A DNA stretch of 64,000 bases from Taklimakanibacter albus (lineage in GTDB: Bacteria; Pseudomonadota; Alphaproteobacteria; Rhizobiales; Aestuariivirgaceae). The notes under the pieces were generated by a model. The model was not told the origin of the DNA and searched no databases. It saw only the letters and a program-made list of their open reading frames with translations. Shown in pieces: positions 17,673-24,726 of this stretch; the first letter of the stretch is position 1, and each line of letters begins with the position of its first letter. Both the position numbers and the translations under genes were made by a program. The stretch spans positions 1,276,765-1,340,764 of the forward strand of contig NZ_JAENHL010000007.1 in NCBI RefSeq assembly GCF_016595235.1. The letters are read 5' to 3'.

Positions 17673-17749
17673 GACCCCGTAGCTCAGCAGGATAGAGCAT
17701 CAGATTCCTAATCTGAGGGTCGGAGGTTCGAATCCTCTCGGGGTCGCCA
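17673..17749 (+). tRNA. tRNA-Arg (anticodon CCT)
   Basis: 77 nt including an encoded CCA (17747-17749). The acceptor stem pairs GACCCCG with CGGGGTC, discriminator G. The D arm is AGCTCAGCAGGATAGAGC; the anticodon stem TCAGA/TCTGA encloses the loop TTCCTAA, giving anticodon CCT (17707-17709), which reads AGG. The T arm GGAGGTTCGAATCCTC contains the GTTCGAATC signature. Confidence 0.96.
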
Positions 17750-17904
17750 TAGATTTCAATAGGCTGTCAGCTGACCTATGCCAGCTTATATGCTGATGCC
17801 CGGCACAGATCCGGCAGCATTTACCCCCCTTGACGATCCATCAGGCACAGAGTTCTGCCCGAATAAAAACGGTCCCACACTTGCCAGAATTCCGGCGTCA
17901 TGCT

Positions 17905-17920
17905 GACATTACGCAATGTC
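17905..17920. promoter_or_regulatory. Palindrome GACAT-N6-ATGTC upstream of caspase/TPR gene 2
   Basis: GACAT (17905-17909), spacer TACGCA, ATGTC (17916-17920), followed by AG; including the flanking C and T bases the arms read CTGACATT/AATGTCAG. It matches the site at 6342 in arms, spacing and distance to the ATG. Its presence argues against starting the downstream protein at 17900. Confidence 0.5.
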
Positions 17921-17947
17921 AGAAAGCGGTGTGAGCTTGAAAACGGC

Positions 17948-20900
17948 ATGAGCTGCGCAGTGGTTTTCCGACGGCTTTCCTTGGTCCTGGCCGTCGTGCT
18001 CTGCGCCAGTCTTCCCGCCTCTGCCGCCGAGGCTCTGAAAGGCACGGCCCTGGTCATCGGTCAATCGGCCTATGCCAGGCTGGTGCGCCTCACCAATCCG
18101 GAACGCGATGCGCGGGCGATCGAGGCGCTGCTCGATGAACTGGGATTCGCGACGACGACCGTTCTCGACGGCAATGCCAAGAAACTCCGCCGCACCCTGG
18201 ACGGCTTCATCGAGGATGCCGAGGGCGCCGATGTGGCGCTCGTCTATTATTCGGGACACGCTATCGAGGCCGGCGGGGTCAATTACCTGATCCCTACCGA
18301 CGCTGACATCACGTCGCTGGCAGAGGCGAATGAGAGTCTCGTCTCGCTGCAGGACGTCCTCGATCGCTTGCGCGGCAAGGCCCGCATCACCATTCTGCTG
18401 CTCGATGCCTGCCGCGTCAGTCCCTTCCCGCCTGATGCGCCTTTGAAGCCCGACGCGGCATCGCCCGGCATAGCCGTGGCCGCGGCCGGGCTCGGCGCCG
18501 GGAAGGGTGCTATCGTGCTGAACGATGCCGTTTCGCCCGATACGATCGGCGAGGTCATCGGTTTTGCCGCCGAGCCCGGCAAGGTGGCACTCGATGGCCC
18601 TGCCGGAAGCAACAGCCCCTATGCCGCCGCCCTGTTGGAGCATCTCGGCGCCAATGACGCTTATGAGTTCGGCCAGGTCATGACCATGGTAACCGAGGAG
18701 GTCTATCTCGCGACCGCAACGCGCCAGCGTCCGTGGGTCAATGCCAGCCTGAGGCGACTTCTGCGTTTCGGCGGCGCAGTGGCGGAAGTTTCGCCCGACG
18801 AGCAACTATTGTCCGGCGCCCGCCGCAAGCTTCTGCTGTCGATCGCGGCCACGCCGAAGGATATGCAGAAGCTGGTCGAAAATCTGGCCAAGGAGCAATC
18901 ACTGCCGCTCGATCCACTCTACGGCATGCTGAAGGAATTGCAGGTCGATGTCTCGGCAGGGCCGCAAGAACTCGATAATCAGCTTCGCGCCGGAGCGGAG
19001 AATCTGAAGAAGCTTCTGGCCGACAAGCCAGCACCCTTGCGCAACGATCAGGAGCTTGCACGCCTTGCCGGCCTCGCTGACCGCGCCGAGGCCAAGGGCG
19101 TCATTCCACTGGCAAAGGCCTTTCGCGCCAGAGCGAGCGCCAGGGCCGACGAGCTCGACAAGACCCTCGATCAGCGCGAGGCCGATGTGATCGCCGATCG
19201 GATCGAGCTTGCCTCGACCTATGCCGATGAGGCGGGAACCGCGATCCTTGCCGCCGACTATCGGCTGGCGGCGGTGAAATATGCCAGGGCGGCCGAGCAG
19301 GCGACGGGAAAGGACGACGCGCTGGTTCTCAGCTTCCGGTTCAGCGAAGCCGATGCCTTGCGCAATCAGGGCGAATACAAGGGCGAGAATGAAGCATTGC
19401 AGCAAGCGGCCGGGCGTTATGAAGCACTTCTTGCCTCGATACCGCGCGAGCGCAAGCCGGCGGAGTGGGCCAGGGCACAAAGCAGTCTCGGCATTGCCTT
19501 GCGCGTTCTGGGTGAAAGAGGGCTTGGCAAGGAGAAGCTGAAGAAAGCGGTGACGGCATTCGAGGCCGCGCTCGCCGAGCGTCCGCGCGATCGCTTTCCG
19601 TTGGAATGGGCTGTCCTTCAGAACAACCTCGGCCGCACCCTGCTCCGCTTGAGCGCGCAGGAGAACGATCTCGAAAATCTGCAGAAGGCGTCGGCGGCGC
19701 TCAATGCCGCGCTCACCATTCAGACGCGTGACAACGCACCAATGGATTGGGCGGAAACTCAGCTCAATCTCGGCCATGTGCTTTCCACTCTCGGTGAACG
19801 TGAGACAGGCACGGACAATCTGAAGCGGGCAGCGCTCGCTTATGAAGCGGCGCTGACGGTGAGAACCCGCGAGCGCGCTCCGTGGCAATGGGCGGATACG
19901 CAAAATGGCCTCGGCCTGGTCCTGAACGCCTTGGGGCGGCGCGAAACTGGCTCGGAAAATCTGGTGAAGGCGGTCGCCGCTTTCGAGGCCGCGCTCGGCG
20001 AGTGGTCACGTGAGGAAGTTCCGCTCGAATGGGCGAAGGCGCAAAATAATCTCGGCCTTGCCTTGAGCGTGCTCGGCTGGCGCGAAACCGGCACCGGAAA
20101 CTTGCTCAGGGCGGCCACGGCCTATCAGGCCGCTCTCACCGAGTGGACCCGTGAGCGCGTTCCGCGGCAATGGGCCAACGCTCAGGACGGCCTAAGCATG
20201 GTCTTTCTCGCCCTTGGCGAGCGCGAAGGAAAGATTGACCATCTGAAGAAAGCCATCGCGGCGTCCGAGGCATCCCTAACGGTGCTGACGCGCGATGACA
20301 CGACGCTCGGCTGGGGGAATGCCGAGATCAATCTGGGCAATGCTTTGCTGGCGCTGGGGCGGCGGGAACGGAACCCGGCAACGATTTCCAGGGCAGTGGA
20401 AGTCTACGAGGCGGTGCTGGCGGATGCAAAACGTGAGGTGGCGCCCATGCAATGGGCTTCCGTCCAGAATGTTCTCGGAAACTCCCTGGCGACCCTGGCC
20501 GAAATCGGCAATCAGCCGGAGAATTTCAAAAAGGCCGCCGCCGCTTATGAATTGGCGCTGACGGAATGGACCCGTGAGCGGGTGCCGCTCGATTGGGCGT
20601 CACTCCAGTTTAACTTGGCCTTGGTGCTGCAAAACCGGGGTGTTCGGGAATACGATGAGGCGCTTCTGAAGAAAGCCATCGTCGCCTATGAGGCCGCCTT
20701 GAGCGAATGGACGCAGGATCGCCTCCCGCGACAATGGGCGGACGCCCAGACTGGTCTTGGAACCGCTTTGGTCGCGCTCGCTGGCTATGAGGCCGACAAC
20801 GACGTGCTGAGACAGGCCATCGCCCGATATGACGCGGCTCTGACTGTCAAGACGCGGGAGAAAGCGCCGATGGAATGGGCTGTTCTCCAATATAATCGCG

Positions 20901-21439
20901 GCACCGCATGGCAGTTCCTGGGCGGACGGCAGGGCAGCAGCGGGGATATGCTCTCGGACATCGAGATCCATGGCTTTGCCACCGTGATGAAAAGGATGGG
21001 CGAGCGCGATGAACGGACGCGCAGTTTTAATGAAGCGGCTGACGCCTTTGAGCAGGCCTTGCGGGAATGGAGCCGCGAGCGCAATCGCGATCAATGGGCG
21101 CAGACCCAGATGGGCCTCGGACTGGTCAGACAGACGCTCGCCGAGGGCAATGGCGGCGACGAGAATTGGCGGAAGGCGGCCACTGCCTATGAGGCTGCGG
21201 CCACCGCATGGACGCTGGAGAAGAATGGCCTGAACTGGGCCTTGGCGAAAGACAGGCTGGGCGGCGTCTTGCTGGAGCTCGGCAGGCGGCATCGCGATGG
21301 TGCGATGATCGGTGAGGCGAGGCAAGCCATCGAGGCGGCCTGGCAAGTCTACAAGTCAAGGAGTCTCGCGGACTATGACGCCTATTTCACAGAGCGGCTG
21401 GCTGGTGTTGATGCCGCTGCGGCGACACTGGCCAAGTGA
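17948..21439 (+). CDS. Secreted caspase-like (peptidase C14) protein with TPR repeats, paralogue 2
   Basis: About 1163 residues. A signal peptide (MSCAVVFRRLSLVLAVVLCA..., cleavage near ASAAEA), then a caspase-like domain with His near 104 (LVYYSGHAIEAGG) and Cys near 155 (ILLLDACRVSPF), then thirteen repeat units with the signature WAxxQxNLGxxLxxLGxR. The caspase parts of this gene and the one at 6382 are clearly paralogous (shared EGADVALVYYSGH, NYLIPTDAD, LLAIAATPKDM-like blocks), but this tail has nearly twice the repeats. Start 17948 is chosen because it begins the signal peptide and leaves the upstream palindrome outside the coding region. It follows tRNA-Arg. Function unknown; periplasmic protease or scaffold is inferred. 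Confidence 0.85.
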   Translation: MSCAVVFRRLSLVLAVVLCASLPASAAEALKGTALVIGQSAYARLVRLTNPERDARAIEALLDELGFATTTVLDGNAKKLRRTLDGFIEDAEGADVALVYYSGHAIEAGGVNYLIPTDADITSLAEANESLVSLQDVLDRLRGKARITILLLDACRVSPFPPDAPLKPDAASPGIAVAAAGLGAGKGAIVLNDAVSPDTIGEVIGFAAEPGKVALDGPAGSNSPYAAALLEHLGANDAYEFGQVMTMVTEEVYLATATRQRPWVNASLRRLLRFGGAVAEVSPDEQLLSGARRKLLLSIAATPKDMQKLVENLAKEQSLPLDPLYGMLKELQVDVSAGPQELDNQLRAGAENLKKLLADKPAPLRNDQELARLAGLADRAEAKGVIPLAKAFRARASARADELDKTLDQREADVIADRIELASTYADEAGTAILAADYRLAAVKYARAAEQATGKDDALVLSFRFSEADALRNQGEYKGENEALQQAAGRYEALLASIPRERKPAEWARAQSSLGIALRVLGERGLGKEKLKKAVTAFEAALAERPRDRFPLEWAVLQNNLGRTLLRLSAQENDLENLQKASAALNAALTIQTRDNAPMDWAETQLNLGHVLSTLGERETGTDNLKRAALAYEAALTVRTRERAPWQWADTQNGLGLVLNALGRRETGSENLVKAVAAFEAALGEWSREEVPLEWAKAQNNLGLALSVLGWRETGTGNLLRAATAYQAALTEWTRERVPRQWANAQDGLSMVFLALGEREGKIDHLKKAIAASEASLTVLTRDDTTLGWGNAEINLGNALLALGRRERNPATISRAVEVYEAVLADAKREVAPMQWASVQNVLGNSLATLAEIGNQPENFKKAAAAYELALTEWTRERVPLDWASLQFNLALVLQNRGVREYDEALLKKAIVAYEAALSEWTQDRLPRQWADAQTGLGTALVALAGYEADNDVLRQAIARYDAALTVKTREKAPMEWAVLQYNRGTAWQFLGGRQGSSGDMLSDIEIHGFATVMKRMGERDERTRSFNEAADAFEQALREWSRERNRDQWAQTQMGLGLVRQTLAEGNGGDENWRKAATAYEAAATAWTLEKNGLNWALAKDRLGGVLLELGRRHRDGAMIGEARQAIEAAWQVYKSRSLADYDAYFTERLAGVDAAAATLAK

Positions 21440-21481
21440 TCGGCTGAGCACGGCGTAGTCCTGGCCGGGGCAAATCGGCCC

Positions 21482-21904
21482 TCACGCGGCGTCGAGCATC
21501 CTGACGCTACGCTTCTCGAACCGGCCGCGCGCCGACTTGATGTCCTGGCCATGTGCGTCGATCCAGTGGGCCAGTTCCGTCACCCGATCGAGGAAGGCGG
21601 CGCCCATCGGCGTCAGGCTGTAGATCGTCCAGGACGGGAAGGTGTCGGAATGACGCCGCGATACGAAGCCGTTACGGATCAGCTGGCGCAAGGCGAGGCT
21701 GAACTTCCTTTGCGACACGTCCGCCACGAAATCGCGCAGCTCGTTGAGCCGCGCCGGGGTTTCGTTGAGGTACCAGGCCAGCCGCAGCGTCGCATCGTCA
21801 CCGATATGCTCGAACAGCTCGCGGATGATCACGCGATGCTCGATACCGTCCACCGCCTTCGTCTCCTGACCGCGCTGTCCGGTGTCCTTCTCCGATGTGA
21901 GCAT
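21482..21904 (-). CDS. HxlR-like winged-helix regulator
   Basis: A 140-residue winged-helix protein. After a short N-terminus, HRVIIRELFEHIGDDATLRLAWYLNETPARLNELRDFVADVSQRKFSLALRQLIRNGFVSRR matches the HxlR/MarR-like layout, and the wing is SDTFPSWTIYSLTPMGAAFLDRV. No Cys typical of redox-sensing HxlR proteins is visible in the mature part. ATG 21904 has a GAGAGGG ribosome site at good spacing. A 16-bp palindrome lies at 21962-21977. It belongs to a block of three regulators (21.5-24.3 kb); the target genes are not identified. Confidence 0.75.
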   Translation of the reverse strand: MLTSEKDTGQRGQETKAVDGIEHRVIIRELFEHIGDDATLRLAWYLNETPARLNELRDFVADVSQRKFSLALRQLIRNGFVSRRHSDTFPSWTIYSLTPMGAAFLDRVTELAHWIDAHGQDIKSARGRFEKRSVRMLDAA

Positions 21905-21961
21905 GATAGGCCCTCTCTGCAGATTGCCGACATATAGGACGCTGCAATGGGCTCGCAAGAC

Positions 21962-21977
21962 GTGACAACTTTGTCAC
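21962..21977. promoter_or_regulatory. Palindrome GTGACAA-CT-TTGTCAC
   Basis: Perfect 7-bp arms with a 2-nt centre, 58 bp upstream of the HxlR-like start at 21904 and 25 bp past the stop of the double TetR gene. A likely autoregulatory operator of the HxlR-like protein. Confidence 0.5.
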
Positions 21978-22002
21978 TTACGCACAAGCCCGACGCGGCG
22001 AT

Positions 22003-23277
22003 CTATTTCGCCTGTTTCACGGATGAAGCTCCACCGCGGCGGCGCAGCGGCTTCGCCGGTTGCGCCCTGAATATGTCCACGATCGCGCCGGCGACCGACA
22101 GATAGAGAGTGCTCTGGCGCGCGCCGTTCAATCCCCATGGATCCGAATCGATACCATGCAGAACGAGAATCAAACTGTCGGCCAGCGCCTCGAAATCGGC
22201 AACGCCGAGCGCTCGGCAGATGCGCGTCAGCCGCTTGCGCTCGCGGATTTCGAAATCGCGCATCAGTCCTTGCCCCAATTCCTCGCTGCGCATGGCCTGC
22301 ATCGCCATGCCGATCATCTCGAGGCGCCGGTCGGTTCGTGCCAATGCGTCGGCGATGAGCTTGAGGTAGCTTTGCAGCTGGGCTGTGGCATCACCCCCAC
22401 AGGCTGTATCGATCTCCTTCAGAATGGCCTCGGCCTCGGCCAGAGCGGCCTTGAAGCAGTGAACGGCCAGATTCTCCTTGGAGCCGAAATGACGATAGAG
22501 CGTCATCTTGTTGCTGTTGGCGACGGCGGCGATTTCATCGACACTGGCGTCCTGGACGCCGTGCTTCTGAATGAGCGCGCAGGCGGCGGCGAGTATGCGC
22601 TCGCGCGGCCTGGGATTGCCCCGTGATGCCGGCACCGCCCTGCGCTTGCCTGCCGGCTTCGACCTGCCGGAGGCGGAAACGGATGTCGGCGCCTTAGGCC
22701 CAGCTCTGAACAACCGCACCAGCAAGCGGGCGCGCGCCGAAAACAACGCGCTGCGGCCCGCGCTGGCGAGCCCCCACGGATTGGCGCGGATGCCATGCGC
22801 GAGCAGCATCAGCGCCTCGCTGAGTATGTCGCCGTCGGCAATGCCGGACCTTCGGCATATGTCGGCCATTCGCCTGCGATGCCGCAGGATGAAGGCGTCC
22901 AGCAAAGGGCGGGCGGCGGCATCTTCCCGCGCCTGCCGGAACACGGCGAAGATGAGCTCGCTGCGACTGTCGCCGCTCGCACATCCCTTCGCCATCTTGA
23001 CGATCCAGTCATCGAGCGCGCCGGCGGGATTGTCGTACATTTCGGCCGCCCGCCATTTGCCGTCGATCTCATCGATGACGGCACGCAGGCAGGCAATCGC
23101 CAAATTCTCCTTCGAGCCGAAATGCCGGTAGAGCGTCATTTTATTGCTGTCGGCGGCGGCCGCGATCTCATCGACACCGACGGCTTGGACACCGCGCTGG
23201 CCAAAGAGATCACGCGCCGCATCGAGAATGCGTTCGCGCGGCCTCACGGTATCGATTTTGCTTTTGCCGGCGGCCAC
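22003..23277 (-). CDS. Double-length TetR regulator (two fused TetR units)
   Basis: A 424-residue protein containing two complete TetR/AcrR units in tandem. The first DNA-binding domain is about residues 12-60 (RERILDAARDLFGQRG, then VDEIAAAADSNKMTLYRHFGSKENLA); the second is about residues 225-272 (RERILAAACALIQKHG, then VDEIAAVANSNKMTLYRHFGSKENLA). The two recognition helices are identical (SNKMTLYRHFGSKENLA). Each is followed by its own ligand-binding helical domain, and a Lys/Arg/Ser/Pro-rich linker (about residues 195-222) joins them. Typical TetR proteins are about 200 residues and dimerise. The start is GTG with no clear ribosome site. Two mirror-image 16-bp operators lie just upstream. 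Regulated genes unknown. Confidence 0.88.
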   Translation of the reverse strand: MAAGKSKIDTVRPRERILDAARDLFGQRGVQAVGVDEIAAAADSNKMTLYRHFGSKENLAIACLRAVIDEIDGKWRAAEMYDNPAGALDDWIVKMAKGCASGDSRSELIFAVFRQAREDAAARPLLDAFILRHRRRMADICRRSGIADGDILSEALMLLAHGIRANPWGLASAGRSALFSARARLLVRLFRAGPKAPTSVSASGRSKPAGKRRAVPASRGNPRPRERILAAACALIQKHGVQDASVDEIAAVANSNKMTLYRHFGSKENLAVHCFKAALAEAEAILKEIDTACGGDATAQLQSYLKLIADALARTDRRLEMIGMAMQAMRSEELGQGLMRDFEIRERKRLTRICRALGVADFEALADSLILVLHGIDSDPWGLNGARQSTLYLSVAGAIVDIFRAQPAKPLRRRGGASSVKQAK

Positions 23278-23296
23278 CAGTTTTCTGCTTGACTTT

Positions 23297-23334
23297 GTTA
23301 CTGATCAGTCACAGAATAGTGACTAGCAAGTAAC
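23297..23334. promoter_or_regulatory. Twin operators upstream of the double TetR gene
   Basis: Site 1 is GTTACT-gatc-AGTCAC (23297-23312), with a perfect core ACTGATCAGT. Site 2 is GTGACT-agca-AGTAAC (23319-23334), the reverse complement of site 1 apart from the spacer. The start-to-start distance is 22 bp, two helical turns. They end 20 bp before the TetR start codon. Confidence 0.6.
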
Positions 23335-23399
23335 ATACAGGTTCTCGTCGGTGACTTCAACCACGGGCACCTACAATCCGGTCATGGACCGGGGGCAGA

Positions 23400-23435
23400 G
23401 AACCTGAACAACGTGATTTCGCGTTGTTCAGGTTC
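23400..23435. other. Strong 14-bp hairpin
   Basis: GAACCTGAACAACG (23400-23413) pairs perfectly with CGTTGTTCAGGTTC (23422-23435) around an 8-nt loop. No T run follows, so it is not an obvious terminator. It lies between the divergent TetR gene and the small reading frame at 23469. Confidence 0.5.
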
Positions 23436-23468
23436 GTTCGATGACATGAAATCTTCATGAGGTCATTG

Positions 23469-23639
23469 ATGACGGATATAAGGCAGGACTCCGCTGAAGC
23501 GGACGACGACTCGTTCATGAATCATTACTTCGATCGGGCGCTCAGATTGCGCGAGATGGAGAGCGCGAAGGCGGGCGGTCACGTATCGCCAGGCTCTGCC
23601 CCGGTCCGCCGCCGAACTTCCGCCGTATCGCGCTCATAG
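23469..23639 (+). CDS. Possible small protein, unrecognised
   Basis: A 56-residue reading frame (MTDIRQDSAEADDD... ending in an Arg/Ser-rich tail) with a GAGGT ribosome site 5 nt before ATG 23469. It has no signal peptide, membrane segment or known motif. It is divergent from the double TetR gene and could be its target, but it may also be chance. The rest of the gap from 23640 to 23836 shows only short unsupported frames. Confidence 0.3.
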   Translation: MTDIRQDSAEADDDSFMNHYFDRALRLREMESAKAGGHVSPGSAPVRRRTSAVSRS

Positions 23640-23766
23640 GAAGCGCCGATCATGAATGGTTACGCCGTGCGTGCCGGACTTCGCGTCAACTCACTGCCTC
23701 GTGATCGAGACGATCCTGACACTGGCGAGCATGCGCCGCGAATACAATTTGATACTCAATCTTCAT

Positions 23767-23783
23767 TGTGAGCATGACTCACA
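23767..23783. promoter_or_regulatory. Palindrome TGTGAG-N5-CTCACA
   Basis: Perfect 6-bp arms (23767-23772, 23778-23783), 53 bp upstream of the HxlR start at 23837. Possible autoregulatory operator; the arms also resemble a degenerate CRP/FNR-type site, so the binder is uncertain. Confidence 0.4.
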
Positions 23784-23836
23784 TTCCTTATATGCAAATC
23801 CGTGAAATCTTCCGAAATGAACTATGTGGTAGTCAG

Positions 23837-24253
23837 ATGAGCCTCTCGACGCAGGAAAGCGATTCAATGTCCTCTACGAACAGGGCGAGCAGCGACGACG
23901 AGTTCATTGTCGTGCGCGAGATACTCTCGCGTTTGGGCGACAAATGGAGCGTGCGTGTCATCCATGAGGCGGCCGGCGAGCCGATCCGCTTCACCGACCT
24001 GAAGCGCAAGATCGAGCGATCGACGCCGATTTCATCGCGCGTATTGACGCGCACGCTGAAGCAGCTCGAGCGCGACGGCCTCGTTACGCGCCGCGTCTAC
24101 CCGGTGGTGCCGCCACGCGTCGAATACAGGCTCACCGAGCTCGGCCAGCAGTTTCTTCATCACGCCCAGGAGATCATGGGCTGGACGATGGAGCACCAGA
24201 CTGCGTTCGAGACGGCGCGCCGCGAATTCGAAGCTCAGACGACTGAGCAGTAG
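23837..24253 (+). CDS. HxlR-family transcription regulator
   Basis: A 138-residue winged-helix regulator. The HxlR core is clear: EILSRLGDKWSVRVIHEAAGEPIRFTDLKRKIERSTPISSRVLTRTLKQLERDGLVTRRVYPVVPPRVEYRLTELGQQF, including the DKWS motif and the PPRVEYxLTxLG wing of the family. Start choice is uncertain: ATG 23837 is plausible, a start at 23870 would also keep the domain. Close relatives often respond to quinones, aldehydes or disulfide stress and repress neighbouring oxidoreductases, but none is adjacent here. A perfect 20-bp palindrome lies 88 bp after its stop. Confidence 0.9.
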   Translation: MSLSTQESDSMSSTNRASSDDEFIVVREILSRLGDKWSVRVIHEAAGEPIRFTDLKRKIERSTPISSRVLTRTLKQLERDGLVTRRVYPVVPPRVEYRLTELGQQFLHHAQEIMGWTMEHQTAFETARREFEAQTTEQ

Positions 24254-24726
24254 ACTCCATCACTTTTTGCATCTCAGTGACGCGGCGGAACACTACCGCC
24301 GCGTCTTTATTTTACGACCATCGCCGACGAAGCAGGTCTCAAAGTTACATGCATGTAACTTGAAGACTCCCTGGATCACGATCGCCTGAAGTCAATTCGA
24401 CCTGAAGGGACAAACGCGATCGGAGCCTTAACTTTAGCGCATGATCGGACGGAAAGTCGGCCTCCACTTTTCCTGTCCACGCGCTTGTCACATTTCCGTC
24501 ACTGTCGCGCGACTCTAAGTTACCTCTTTGTCCCTGTTACAAAAACCGCACAGCAGCTGACAAATCGTCTTCCGCAACGCAGGCGGGAATTGCAATCCGT
24601 TCCGGCGAAAAGTATCCAACCAGTAACCTCGATTCATTGAAGAGAGGTTTTGGGCAATATTCCCCAGGGGGAAATTTGTCGTACTATCGCAACACGGCGA
24701 TTGTCGCTGTTTTGAGGGAGAATAAA
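24254..24726. promoter_or_regulatory. Upstream region of porin A with a 20-bp palindrome and a conserved leader block
   Basis: A 470-bp gap. A perfect palindrome AAGTTACATGCATGTAACTT occupies 24342-24361. The 22-bp block CCTGTTAC...ACAGC (24533-24554) recurs exactly before porin B (26276-26297) at nearly the same distance to the start codon. Further down AAGTATCC and AACCTCGATTCA also recur before porin B. The ribosome site is GAGGGAG just before ATG 24727. Confidence 0.6.
24342..24361. promoter_or_regulatory. Perfect 20-bp palindrome
   Basis: AAGTTACATGCATGTAACTT, fully self-complementary. GTTAC/GTAAC half sites are seen with HxlR and TetR regulators, both encoded nearby, so an operator is likely; which protein binds is unknown. 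Confidence 0.55.

Noticed and set aside
17673-17749. tRNA-Arg as integration site of a genomic island
   Set aside because: No integrase lies near and I found no repeat of the tRNA 3' end in the flanking genes; the neighbouring caspase/TPR gene has a paralogue outside the supposed island.
23652-23771. 39-codon frame upstream of the HxlR gene
   Set aside because: Ribosome site is weakly spaced, the sequence resembles nothing known, and the frame is short enough to be chance.
23767-23783. TGTGAG-N5-CTCACA as a CRP site
   Set aside because: CRP sites have a 6-nt spacer and TGTGA/TCACA arms in fixed phase; the odd spacer makes a local HxlR operator equally or more likely, so no CRP claim is made.
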